DNA of 64,000 nucleotides from assembly GCA_023436205.1 (NCBI GenBank), contig JAEZKC010000085.1:1-64000 (forward strand). Direction: 5' to 3'. The notes beneath the pieces are model-generated. The model did not search any database. It had not been told where the DNA came from and saw nothing but the letters and a program-made list of their open reading frames with translations. Source of the DNA: Fibrobacterota bacterium. Lineage in GTDB: Bacteria > Fibrobacterota > Chitinivibrionia > Chitinivibrionales > Chitinispirillaceae. Below are positions 1 to 8,124 of this stretch, one piece after another. A program made the translations under genes and the position numbers. The stretch's first letter is position 1. Each line of letters starts with the position of its first letter.

Positions 1-8
1 CGGCGGCG

Positions 9-839
9 ATGGAAGCTGAGCTTCACGATTATCTCAGAAGCATAAGGCTCAAGGTCGCCGGGACCACCTACGCCCGCAAGAGATGGCAGATCCAGGCCTG
101 GCTAGGTTTTCTCGCTGAAAAGAAAAAGCATTTTATAGACGTAAATCGGGGAGTCGTGGAGAGTTTTCTGCTGTCTTTCGACTGCGCCCGCTCCTTCAGA
201 CTCTCCCTGCTCACCGTAATCCGGGAGTTCTACCATTTTCACCAGCTGCCCGATCCGGCCGGCGGCCTCATGTTGCGTGATAATAAAAGCCGCCCTCTAC
301 CGCGAGTTCCCGGTAAAGCGGTCATGGATCAAGTATCCGGCAAGCTGACCGGAAATGAAGACGTTTTGCTCATCAGGGACCGTTTGATTTTCGAGCTGGC
401 TTACGGATCGGGCCTACGCCGTGATGAACTGCGCCGAGCCAACATCGAAGACCTCGATTTCGAGGGAAGAACGCTGCGGGTCACCGGCAAGGGAAACAAA
501 ACGAGAATCGTCCCCCTGACCTCGAAGGCTCTGGAGACCGCCCGGTGGTACCTGTCCCGGCGGCGGGTGTCCCGCGGCCCGCTTCTGGTGTCGTTCCGGG
601 GAAAAAGGCTCAGCCTTCAGGGTATATACGTGATCTGCCGCGACCGGATCGGCATCCGTCCGCACCTACTCCGCCACGCCTGCGCCACCCACATGCTGGC
701 AAACGGAGCGGGAATCCGGGTGATCCAGGAGCTTCTGGGCCATGCGGATCTGGGGTCCACTCAGATTTACACCTCAGTTGAGAAAGGAGATCTGCGCAAG
801 GTGGTGAACAGGAACCACCCCCGAAGCGGCAAAAAGTAA
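9..839 (+). CDS. Tyrosine recombinase / phage-type integrase (XerC/D-like)
   Basis: A site-specific DNA strand-exchange enzyme of the tyrosine recombinase family. The N-terminal SAM-like core-binding domain covers about residues 1-95 and the catalytic domain about 110-270. The full catalytic set is visible: Arg137 in GLRRDE, a beta-hairpin Lys in TGKGNK (161-164), His219 and Arg222 in HLLRH, His245 in LLGH, and the nucleophile Tyr254 in TQIYT. The tail ending in NRNHPR is typical of solitary element-borne integrases rather than chromosomal XerC/XerD. At 276 aa it looks complete, but only eight bases precede the ATG and no ribosome site can be judged, so the true start may lie outside the window. 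It is markedly GC-richer than the AT-rich RHS fragment behind it, suggesting separate origins. It is likely the mobility gene of a decayed element. Confidence 0.9.
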   Translation: MEAELHDYLRSIRLKVAGTTYARKRWQIQAWLGFLAEKKKHFIDVNRGVVESFLLSFDCARSFRLSLLTVIREFYHFHQLPDPAGGLMLRDNKSRPLPRVPGKAVMDQVSGKLTGNEDVLLIRDRLIFELAYGSGLRRDELRRANIEDLDFEGRTLRVTGKGNKTRIVPLTSKALETARWYLSRRRVSRGPLLVSFRGKRLSLQGIYVICRDRIGIRPHLLRHACATHMLANGAGIRVIQELLGHADLGSTQIYTSVEKGDLRKVVNRNHPRSGKK

Positions 840-936
840 CGGCTGAAGGGTGACTGGACCTCGGGGCGAATGCTATTTTGAGGTAAGATCTTTGATAGGC
901 GGATGGAAAAGCGCAGGCTTCGGGGAAGAACTATAG

Positions 937-1611
937 TACCTAATTGGTGCTCGGTATTATGACCCTGACATAGGAATATGGATAAGTACTGATCCGGCAG
1001 AACAGTTTTGGTCGCTTTACTCCTACACTGGAAATGGCTTAAACCCCTTAATTGGTACCGATCCGAACGGAGAAGATTTTTATGCTTTAGTTTCAACAAA
1101 AGGATCGGGGCATATGGGTTATATAATTGGCGATGAGAAGAACGGACTTTTTTATTTTTCTTTTGGCCCTAATGTAAATGCATCGAGTTTAAGTTTTCTT
1201 TCTGGCTCTAATTTTCAAGGCAAAATGATTGGTGCAAGAATATCAGGTACTATTGATCAATTTTTACTTACAGGTAATGAAGAGTATAAGGGAAAAATTG
1301 TAGTGTTCGTGACGGATGAAAATGGAACAGAATTATTAGGTTTTTATGATTATATGGCGAAAATCGAGACTTCAGAATCTCAAGACATTGATATGATTCT
1401 TAACTCGTTACAGCAAATTTCTGATATTCGTACTGGAAAATCAAACTACAATCTTTATATATATAATTGTGCAGATGCAGCCTTGCAGGCAGCTAAAGCT
1501 GGGGATATCCAAGTTGATGATGCGCTTACACCAGTTAGCGTTTTTAATAATATGAAGGCAGCAGGTGCTAAAGAGGTAAAAACCCAGTTAAAGGCAAGAC
1601 GAAAAGAATAA
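937..1611 (+). pseudogene. Orphan RHS-repeat core end plus C-terminal toxin tip (papain-like signature)
   Basis: The frame is open from 937, just after an in-frame TAG at 934-936, to TAA at 1609-1611. It begins with the RHS-associated core signature: GARYYDPDIGIW, then TDPAE, a YSYTGNGLNPL-like stretch and DPNGED. That motif normally ends the RHS shell and precedes a variable toxin tip. The shell itself is missing. The tip (from about 1081) has GHMGYIIGD with a His codon at 1111-1113, and YNLYIYNCAD with a Cys codon at 1468-1470. This His-then-Cys order resembles circularly permuted papain-like (NlpC/LRAT type) enzymes; the fold is inferred. An internal ATG at 1114 has AGGA nine bases upstream and could give a 165-aa protein, but it would lose the candidate catalytic His. 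This is probably a truncated or silent tip cassette. The region is AT-rich compared with both flanks. Confidence 0.72.
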
Positions 1612-1650
1612 ACATTACTTTTTAAGTAAAAGTAATGGAATATCTATCCT

Positions 1651-1726
1651 ATGTTTAGAAATGCTGATGTGTTAAATTTATATAAGCTGATATCCGTATT
1701 GAAAATGAGTGCTATCCTAAACATAG
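1651..1726. repeat. 10-bp core present in opposite orientations with identical flanks
   Basis: CTATGTTTAG at 1651-1660 and its reverse complement CTAAACATAG at 1717-1726 are both preceded by TATC and followed by AAAT. The pair could form a hairpin with a 56-nt loop between the RHS tip and the small exported protein. Function unknown. Confidence 0.5.
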
Positions 1727-1828
1727 AAATCAGATATTATTTGCTGGTAGAAAATTCGAGATTATCTAAATCTATGTGAACTTACTGGTGTTTTAAAATC
1801 AGAAGACATAAGCTGATAATGAGGAATA

Positions 1829-2173
1829 ATGAATCGATTTTTTTTTATTTTGATGCTAATCTTTGTTTTCTGTAATGATCAAATAATTAATGCTGTCATC
1901 CAAAGGCCATTTGAAGGTAATAGGAAAACTGTACTCAATGGTAAACAATTGGAAGAGCTAAATCAGATATGGCGCAAACGTAAGAAAATTTCTGGCCTTG
2001 GTTCTCCTCATACCCGTTATTTTAGCAATAAAGAAGAATATATTATTGTAAGAATAGTTCGAAGTAATGGTAAAGAGTTACTAATAGAAATTAAGGGTGC
2101 TATTGCGATTTACAATAATAATTTTTATATGTTACCTGAAAATATTGTAACATTTTGTGACACTTTGATGTAA
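1829..2173 (+). CDS. Small exported protein behind the RHS tip; candidate immunity protein
   Basis: A 114-aa protein of unrecognised family. GAGGA lies six bases before the ATG. Residues 1 to about 22 form a hydrophobic export signal (FFFILMLIFVF), so the mature protein is probably periplasmic. The remainder is basic and then beta-rich, with no catalytic motif I can name. It is the first gene after the RHS toxin tip, shares its low GC content, and is small and exported. In RHS and other polymorphic toxin systems the gene right after the tip usually encodes immunity to that tip, and a periplasmic immunity protein would fit a toxin acting on the envelope. That role is inferred from position only. 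Confidence 0.55.
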   Translation: MNRFFFILMLIFVFCNDQIINAVIQRPFEGNRKTVLNGKQLEELNQIWRKRKKISGLGSPHTRYFSNKEEYIIVRIVRSNGKELLIEIKGAIAIYNNNFYMLPENIVTFCDTLM

Positions 2174-2620
2174 TAAGGAATCTCAAGAACCAATAAAGTA
2201 AGTCTATTTCACATCCCGCCTTTCGCGCAATGCCGCGCACGGGCGATGTGTCCTCATTTCGCCCTGCACCACTGCGCGATAGGCGGCTACCTTGTATGCT
2301 CAACGGCTACCGGAGTGAATAAGATTCCATTGCGCGCTCGGACCCAGCGCAGACTACCACCATTCTCTTCCGGTCTTTTTTCTTAAACGTGCACCTTTTC
2401 CCCTTATGCTAGGGGGTTCCTCTTTTCACATTGCCTCCCGGTTCCAGAAACTGTAGAAAATCCCAATCTGCCAAAACTTCTTCTTAAAAAAATGTATCCC
2501 ATTGGGGAACATTTTTTTATTCACAAAGTGATTACACTTTTATAACTCTTCAAGTTTGACTATATTATATCTGCTATTCTGTATAAAACCATCATTTTAA
2601 ACGCTTTAATAGGAAAACTT
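2174..2620. other. Intergenic region with GC-rich patch, terminator hairpin and possible promoter
   Basis: No convincing gene. From about 2205 to 2420 base composition turns abruptly GC-rich, with many GCGC steps and a direct repeat CGGCTACC at 2284-2291 and 2304-2311; this looks like a remnant of a third, unidentified element. The last 100 bases are AT-rich again and hold a hairpin and the leader of the GH8 gene. TTGACT at 2556-2561 with CTGTAT at 2579-2584 (17-bp spacing) is a weak promoter candidate. Confidence 0.5.
2486..2519. terminator. Bidirectional intrinsic terminator
   Basis: The arms AAAAAAATGT (2486-2495) and ACATTTTTTT (2509-2518) are perfect complements, with an inner CCC/GGG pair. 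The hairpin carries an A-tract on one side and a T-tract on the other, so it can stop transcription from both directions and insulates the GH8 gene from the element remnant. Confidence 0.75.
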
Positions 2621-5600
2621 ATGAAGCGAAATACTGTTTTTGCCGCTCTTTTGGGCCTTCTGCTGCCGCTTTCGCTCTGGGCAGTTCCTGTCGATATCAA
2701 CTCCGGCGACCCCGCTTTTCCTTTTCCTCAGTTTCTGCCTTACGTGCACCCTAATGACACTCTGCATAACCTGGGTACCCGTAACCCGGCGGGAGTGGTG
2801 CATGCGGAGATGGAGAAAACCATCAGAGATGCATATCAGATTATGATGAACCGCGCCCAGTATGAAGAAGGGGGAGTTGGAGGAAAAAGATACATCCAGT
2901 TTGTGCGTGATGGTGACGCGGTTTCCGAAGGTGCCGGTTATGCCATGCTCGCTGCCGCCATGATGGCAGATAAGACGACCTTTGATGGTTTATGGCTTTA
3001 CATGCATGATTTTGCTATGAATAATGTTATCCGTCATTCTGATGGAACAACTGCTCCTGAATATTCTTACAGCACTTTACCTGACTGGCAAAACAAGGCC
3101 GGGAACTCAAATAGCGCTGCTGATGGTGATGTGGATATCGCCTTGGGGCTTATGATTGCGCATATGCAGTGGGGTGAGTTTATGGGAATCAACGATTCCC
3201 GGGGCAATCCCATTTCATACAAAAATGATTTGATACAAGTGCTGAAAGGTCTTACCGATACGTTGCTTTACAATAAAAACAACGTCAACCTGGTGAGCGG
3301 AGATATCGGTCTTGACGGGTACATGAAAAACGGGGACAGCTGGCCGGAGCTCACTGAGTGGTCCCGTGATGCGGCTAACCTGGCCAAAATTGGAGTGTTT
3401 CGACCTGCTGAAACGGCTGGTCCCGGTCCTTTTTATTTCGATTATTCCGCGCCTGCCTATTTCAACCAGTTCAGAAAATATTTGAATAAGGAAAATGCAA
3501 ATCTGTACGCCTGGAATATCCGTCAGTTTGAACGCGCAGAAGCCTCTTGTGACTGGCTTATGGGGCGTCTATATGCTCAGAATGAGAAATATATACCTTA
3601 TTGCGGTAATGTGACATTTCAGAACGACACTACGCCAGTATTCAAAGGTACGGCAGATGAAGGTGAGGATTTCCGTGCATCATGGCGTACTATTTTGAAT
3701 TATATGTGGAACGGTAACAGCACCATGACGTGGGATCCGGCAAACCATTCTGTACTGAATAATAAACCTAACAGTTTTCAGCGGGATATGGCTTTGCGTT
3801 ATGCCCGCTTTCTTTGGGATAACCGGCAACCTCCATGGAATAATGATTGCCGTAAACCCGGGACAGAACCAAGTTTATTCTGGGGACCGGCGATGCTGGT
3901 GAATAATTATACTCTTGACGGGACTGCAACTGGTGCTTTTTACCTTAACTGGATTCATGGCGTGGGATCACCATCCGCCGTTTCCTCCGGCAACTTCGAT
4001 CTGATGGCCGAAATGTACAGGCACTGTGAAATTGAATGGGACGTTTCCGATATAGGCGACCTTTATCTCACCAGTAAACCCAAATATTTTCACGGTTTTT
4101 TCCGTCTGTTAGGAATGATGGTCCTTACCGGTAACCATCATGCTCCTCTCAATATGGTGCGCTCAGCCAATATGAAGGTTTATCTTGACGTAGACAAAAC
4201 GTATGCCTTCGAAAACGATACTATAACCTACACCATTGACTACCGTAATTTCGGTGCTCTCGATGCCCAGGATGTGCTTATAAGCAATCGCCTCCACAGC
4301 GATTTTGTCTTCGTGTCGAGCACTGGCGATGGAGTGTATGACCCAGCTTCCCACACTGTAAGGTGGAATCTGGGCACGGTGCCAGGCTTCCGGACCTTGA
4401 GCGGAATCGAACCCACCAAGGGACAAGTGCAGCTTAAGGTTATTATCCCTTCGGCCAACCACAAGCGGTATCAGAACCGGGTTGAAATCTCCTGTTCAAA
4501 CGGAACCGGCTGGGTTTCAAATGAGTACGCCAATCGAAACACTCCGGTCATGAAACGAAATGGAGTCGACATTGCCAGACGAGCGCTGATTGTCAATCAC
4601 TCTGTATTCAGGGATACGGTGAATCCAGGTATGAGTGCTGTTTTCACCATTGATTTCGAGAACAGTTCGGAGGCCGGCTGGCTCAATGGAGGAACTCCCG
4701 GTGTTAATTTCTCCTACAGTCATAAAGGAACAAAGGAGAAGGATACTGAGCATATATTCATGGTCAAATCAACGAACGATGCCCATCAACCTTATGTTGA
4801 TTATGGTAACTACCGGATTTCCTACTTTCTTTATGATCAGGGGCGTACAGGGCTGGCGCCACCTGAAGGCACAAGCGGATGGGTGATTCAACCTCACATT
4901 ATCGAGGGGCTTGAAAGGGATAGAATAAAGCTGCTGCACGAAAACATTCCTGCTGGTGAGGATAGCAGAGGCAAATGGAATCAGCGGCTTGTTATTCAGT
5001 TTGCCGATCCAACTGATCCATCCCGTCCAGACACTAACTGGGCCACCATGGGAACGATAAGCCCTTTTCTGGAGACATATTATGGTTCTGCCGGCGGTCG
5101 GGTACACCGGGGAATTAATCACCCGATTCGCTGTGTGTGGGCTATAGTGGCTAACGGATATGTGGAGAGCGAATGGGGGGACGACTGGTCGTTTAACCCT
5201 GGCGCGGTCGGGGAGCAAGATGAGAAGGCATTCCCCATAACACCTGATTTTTACAACCCGGATCCAAATAATCCGGGAACGCCAGTGACGACATGGCACC
5301 GCAAAATGTGCATGCAGGCACCCTATACTGTTAATAACGTGCTTATTGAAGAATGGGACGGCTATACATGGCGCAGGGTGCTGGGAGACGGGCCGTTACC
5401 AGGGCGCGAGGTGGTGAATGTGGTAATCAGGGATACTATTCCTGCTGGTTTGACCTTTGAAAAATTCATCGGGAAAGCACCTTTTGGTATTGAACCGGTC
5501 TGTGATGGACGGGTGATAACCTGGAGCATCCCCAGGCTTCTGGTGGGGGAAAAGGGGACCATAAAATACAGTGTGATAGCCGATACTCCCTCTGTAGAGA

Positions 5601-7903
5601 CGAATGTAAAGCTCACTTCTCGTGCATGGGTATCAAGTGACAAGGAGTCAGCCATTGCCGATCCTGCGGTACTGGTGATTACCCGCAATCCGCTTTCAGC
5701 TCTGCCGCCGGAGCCTACCACCATGTACAAGAGCGCAGACAAGCCAGCCTACAAAGCCGGAGATACGGTACATTATCAGATTGCTTATCGTCAGACTCAC
5801 GGCTTACTCGTAAAAGGCGCTCCTTCATCTGAGTGGACTGGAGGGAGTCTTTTTGACAATGAGGGCAACATCGCTTTTAATGTACAAAATGGACAGATGG
5901 TGCATAAGTATTCCTATGGAAAAAACTTCACCTTGGGAGGAACTTTTCATAATCAGCCTTATGGAGATTTTTACTTGGTTGCACGTCAATCGGGAAGCGA
6001 CCAGGTGGATATTCTGGTCCGTCAGGAATACGCGGATCTAAGAGTCTCATTCTTTTCAAATGGCGTGCAGATCGGCCCCACTCAGCAGCTCTCCTACGCT
6101 GGCTTCCCGGAACCCTTCGATTATAAAATTGTCTTTCAGGAAGACTCTTTGAAAATGTGGGTGGGAGATACTGCCACTATGTTCCCCTCTATAGTGCAGG
6201 ATGGAATACCAGTGCGTAGCGGGTATGCCGGTGTACGGTGTGGCAATGACCTCGGTGCAAGTATTTCCGGATGGAGCGGTCATTTTGATTTGGCCTATGA
6301 TGTTGCCATAAGAGATACGATTCCATGGGGGATGCGGTATCTTTCCTCTCAGGGACAGATCGTCACCGGTGATAAGGCGGGAACCGCACTCACTGCACAG
6401 GTGGAAAATGGCGTTATCACATGGCCGGTGGTTTTCGGTGAGACCGCCTTGGGAGCCGATGATTCGCTATTTGTTGTGTGGACCGGAATCGTGGATACCA
6501 GCAGAAACGGTGTTCTTATCAATACCGCCTACACCGATCTTAGAAGCTATCCGCTTGACTCGATCGGTGCTCAGGCGAAGTCGAAATTCGGAAGTGATAC
6601 TATTCCCGATGATCCTGATGACCCGCTTGGCACCTTGAGATTGCATGCAGATCCGGCCGGGTGCATTTTTACCGAATCAATCGGCGTTTCGCTTACAGCT
6701 TCTGTACCGGGAGCAAGCATCTGGTTCACCACAAACGGTGTTACACCAGATTCCACCTCGATCATTGCCAGGCGCTACACCGGAAGTGCTCTTCAGTTCT
6801 TTACCGCCACCAACTTGAAAGCCATTGCCTACGCCGAAGGGTTTGAACCATCGGATATTGTGGTGGAGGAATACGAGCCACTGCAGACGGTACCTGTTGA
6901 AATGGCACTGTTCTATGATAATAATGGGGATGGGCTCGCTGATGGATTGATTATACGCCTTCAGCATAACCGTACTGTTGAACCAAATATGGAAGCGATC
7001 ATCAAGCACTTGTCTTTATTGACCATTTCTGGCAATCCCGACATCGATACAGTCTGGCTCACAGGTGATTCCCTGTATCTTAAGTTTACCCGCAGTATAG
7101 ACACTCTACCGGAAAAGGCCACTCTGAAAATTCAGGAACCGATTCTTCCGGGTGCAGAATTCATGAGCGTGCATGGGTATCTTGGGGAAAATGAATTGTC
7201 GATTTTCGATGCAATTGCTCCAGTTATTCTGGAGGCGGTCTATCGCCCTTCGATCTATCTTGAGAATACTATGGGGGAGAGGTGGGATACATTAGAGATT
7301 CTTTTTAATGAATATGCTAACCCGGTAGGCGGAGAAACGGATTTGGTTCCCTTTATCGTAAAGGGAAGCAATGGTACTTACACCTTTTTAGTGGATTTTC
7401 TCAGGCGCAACTACAACAGGGTTTATTTCATTGTAAAAGATATTCAGGGGGAGAACCCGGTGTCTCTTCCCAGTACCGGGGATTCCATAAGAATCATTCC
7501 CGGGCAGATAAGTGATCTCTACTTAAACGTGCAGAATGATCCGAACAACCGGGCGGTTCCTTTACAGTTAAAGTTTCCGGAATTGAATATTACCTTCTCT
7601 CTGGGCCCAAATCCCTTCAGGTCAAATGAACAGATTAGAATGAGGATAAGTGTGGAACCGTTTCTAACATGGGCCTTTGAAGATTTAAAACCGTCTATCA
7701 GAATCTATGATTGTCTTGGTAATAAAGTTATCGGAGAAACACCTCTGCAAAGCACTGATGGCAGGTACTATGAGTTTTTCTGGAATGGCTACAGTGAAAG
7801 GGGACGCAAGGTGGGGACAGGAACCTACGTGGCGATCATTACAGTTGAAAGTCAGGCAGGGAAGAAGAATTATAAACGGAATGTGAGATTTATTCAGAAC
7901 TGA
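2621..7903 (+). CDS. Large secreted multidomain glycoside hydrolase family 8 enzyme (cellulase/xylanase type)
   Basis: A 1760-residue secreted polysaccharide-degrading enzyme; GH8 members cleave beta-1,4 glucan, xylan or chitosan by inversion. Residues 1-21 are a signal peptide. The GH8 barrel spans about 50-500: Glu103 in VSEGAGY is the likely general acid, and residues 167-184 (ADGDVDIA...W) match the GH8 signature around the active-site Asp. After it come DUF11-type Ig folds (about 520-640; a second begun near 667 and resumed near 929; a third begun near 1046 and resumed near 1226), the last two interrupted by inserted domains. A chitobiase C-terminal-like Ig fold follows (about 1350-1425). 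The last 90 residues (PNPFRSNE ... GTGTYVAI) are a FlgD-Ig-like module typical of surface sorting or anchoring tails. AGGA precedes the ATG. It stands alone, between terminators. Exact substrate cannot be read from sequence. Confidence 0.88.
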   Translation: MKRNTVFAALLGLLLPLSLWAVPVDINSGDPAFPFPQFLPYVHPNDTLHNLGTRNPAGVVHAEMEKTIRDAYQIMMNRAQYEEGGVGGKRYIQFVRDGDAVSEGAGYAMLAAAMMADKTTFDGLWLYMHDFAMNNVIRHSDGTTAPEYSYSTLPDWQNKAGNSNSAADGDVDIALGLMIAHMQWGEFMGINDSRGNPISYKNDLIQVLKGLTDTLLYNKNNVNLVSGDIGLDGYMKNGDSWPELTEWSRDAANLAKIGVFRPAETAGPGPFYFDYSAPAYFNQFRKYLNKENANLYAWNIRQFERAEASCDWLMGRLYAQNEKYIPYCGNVTFQNDTTPVFKGTADEGEDFRASWRTILNYMWNGNSTMTWDPANHSVLNNKPNSFQRDMALRYARFLWDNRQPPWNNDCRKPGTEPSLFWGPAMLVNNYTLDGTATGAFYLNWIHGVGSPSAVSSGNFDLMAEMYRHCEIEWDVSDIGDLYLTSKPKYFHGFFRLLGMMVLTGNHHAPLNMVRSANMKVYLDVDKTYAFENDTITYTIDYRNFGALDAQDVLISNRLHSDFVFVSSTGDGVYDPASHTVRWNLGTVPGFRTLSGIEPTKGQVQLKVIIPSANHKRYQNRVEISCSNGTGWVSNEYANRNTPVMKRNGVDIARRALIVNHSVFRDTVNPGMSAVFTIDFENSSEAGWLNGGTPGVNFSYSHKGTKEKDTEHIFMVKSTNDAHQPYVDYGNYRISYFLYDQGRTGLAPPEGTSGWVIQPHIIEGLERDRIKLLHENIPAGEDSRGKWNQRLVIQFADPTDPSRPDTNWATMGTISPFLETYYGSAGGRVHRGINHPIRCVWAIVANGYVESEWGDDWSFNPGAVGEQDEKAFPITPDFYNPDPNNPGTPVTTWHRKMCMQAPYTVNNVLIEEWDGYTWRRVLGDGPLPGREVVNVVIRDTIPAGLTFEKFIGKAPFGIEPVCDGRVITWSIPRLLVGEKGTIKYSVIADTPSVETNVKLTSRAWVSSDKESAIADPAVLVITRNPLSALPPEPTTMYKSADKPAYKAGDTVHYQIAYRQTHGLLVKGAPSSEWTGGSLFDNEGNIAFNVQNGQMVHKYSYGKNFTLGGTFHNQPYGDFYLVARQSGSDQVDILVRQEYADLRVSFFSNGVQIGPTQQLSYAGFPEPFDYKIVFQEDSLKMWVGDTATMFPSIVQDGIPVRSGYAGVRCGNDLGASISGWSGHFDLAYDVAIRDTIPWGMRYLSSQGQIVTGDKAGTALTAQVENGVITWPVVFGETALGADDSLFVVWTGIVDTSRNGVLINTAYTDLRSYPLDSIGAQAKSKFGSDTIPDDPDDPLGTLRLHADPAGCIFTESIGVSLTASVPGASIWFTTNGVTPDSTSIIARRYTGSALQFFTATNLKAIAYAEGFEPSDIVVEEYEPLQTVPVEMALFYDNNGDGLADGLIIRLQHNRTVEPNMEAIIKHLSLLTISGNPDIDTVWLTGDSLYLKFTRSIDTLPEKATLKIQEPILPGAEFMSVHGYLGENELSIFDAIAPVILEAVYRPSIYLENTMGERWDTLEILFNEYANPVGGETDLVPFIVKGSNGTYTFLVDFLRRNYNRVYFIVKDIQGENPVSLPSTGDSIRIIPGQISDLYLNVQNDPNNRAVPLQLKFPELNITFSLGPNPFRSNEQIRMRISVEPFLTWAFEDLKPSIRIYDCLGNKVIGETPLQSTDGRYYEFFWNGYSERGRKVGTGTYVAIITVESQAGKKNYKRNVRFIQN

Positions 7904-8073
7904 ATGAAGGGTACGCCGGAGATATTTAGGTAGCTCTAATTACCGATTTCATATTTTTCCTCTTAGGGCCATAGTCCTTTGATTACCTTGCATTTGCGCT
8001 ATCTGATTTACATCTGTTATATGAAATGAAACGAATCGCGTATTTCCCAGTCACTAAATATTCATTCCAATAC

Positions 8074-8100
8074 AAGGCCTCGAGTTTTCGAGGCCTTTAG
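8074..8100. terminator. Hairpin between convergent GH8 and lipoprotein genes
   Basis: AAGGCCTCG (8074-8082) and CGAGGCCTT (8089-8097) form a perfect 9-bp stem with a 6-nt loop. The T-tracts are short, so it is a modest terminator serving both convergent genes. Confidence 0.65.
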
Positions 8101-8124
8101 TTGAAACACTAGATTGTCAATCGT

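Noticed and set aside
2100..2303. 67-codon minus-strand frame in the GC-rich patch
   Set aside because: No ribosome site, no recognisable family, and it overlaps the end of the small exported gene; long open frames arise by chance in GC-rich DNA.
2190..2340. Possible integron attC or group II intron end
   Set aside because: No paired core sites or domain V-like hairpin could be drawn, and the nearby recombinase lacks visible integron-integrase features.
4163..5742. Several minus-strand frames of 74-176 codons under the GH8 gene
   Set aside because: They are complementary-strand shadows of a well supported GH8 protein, without start signals or families.
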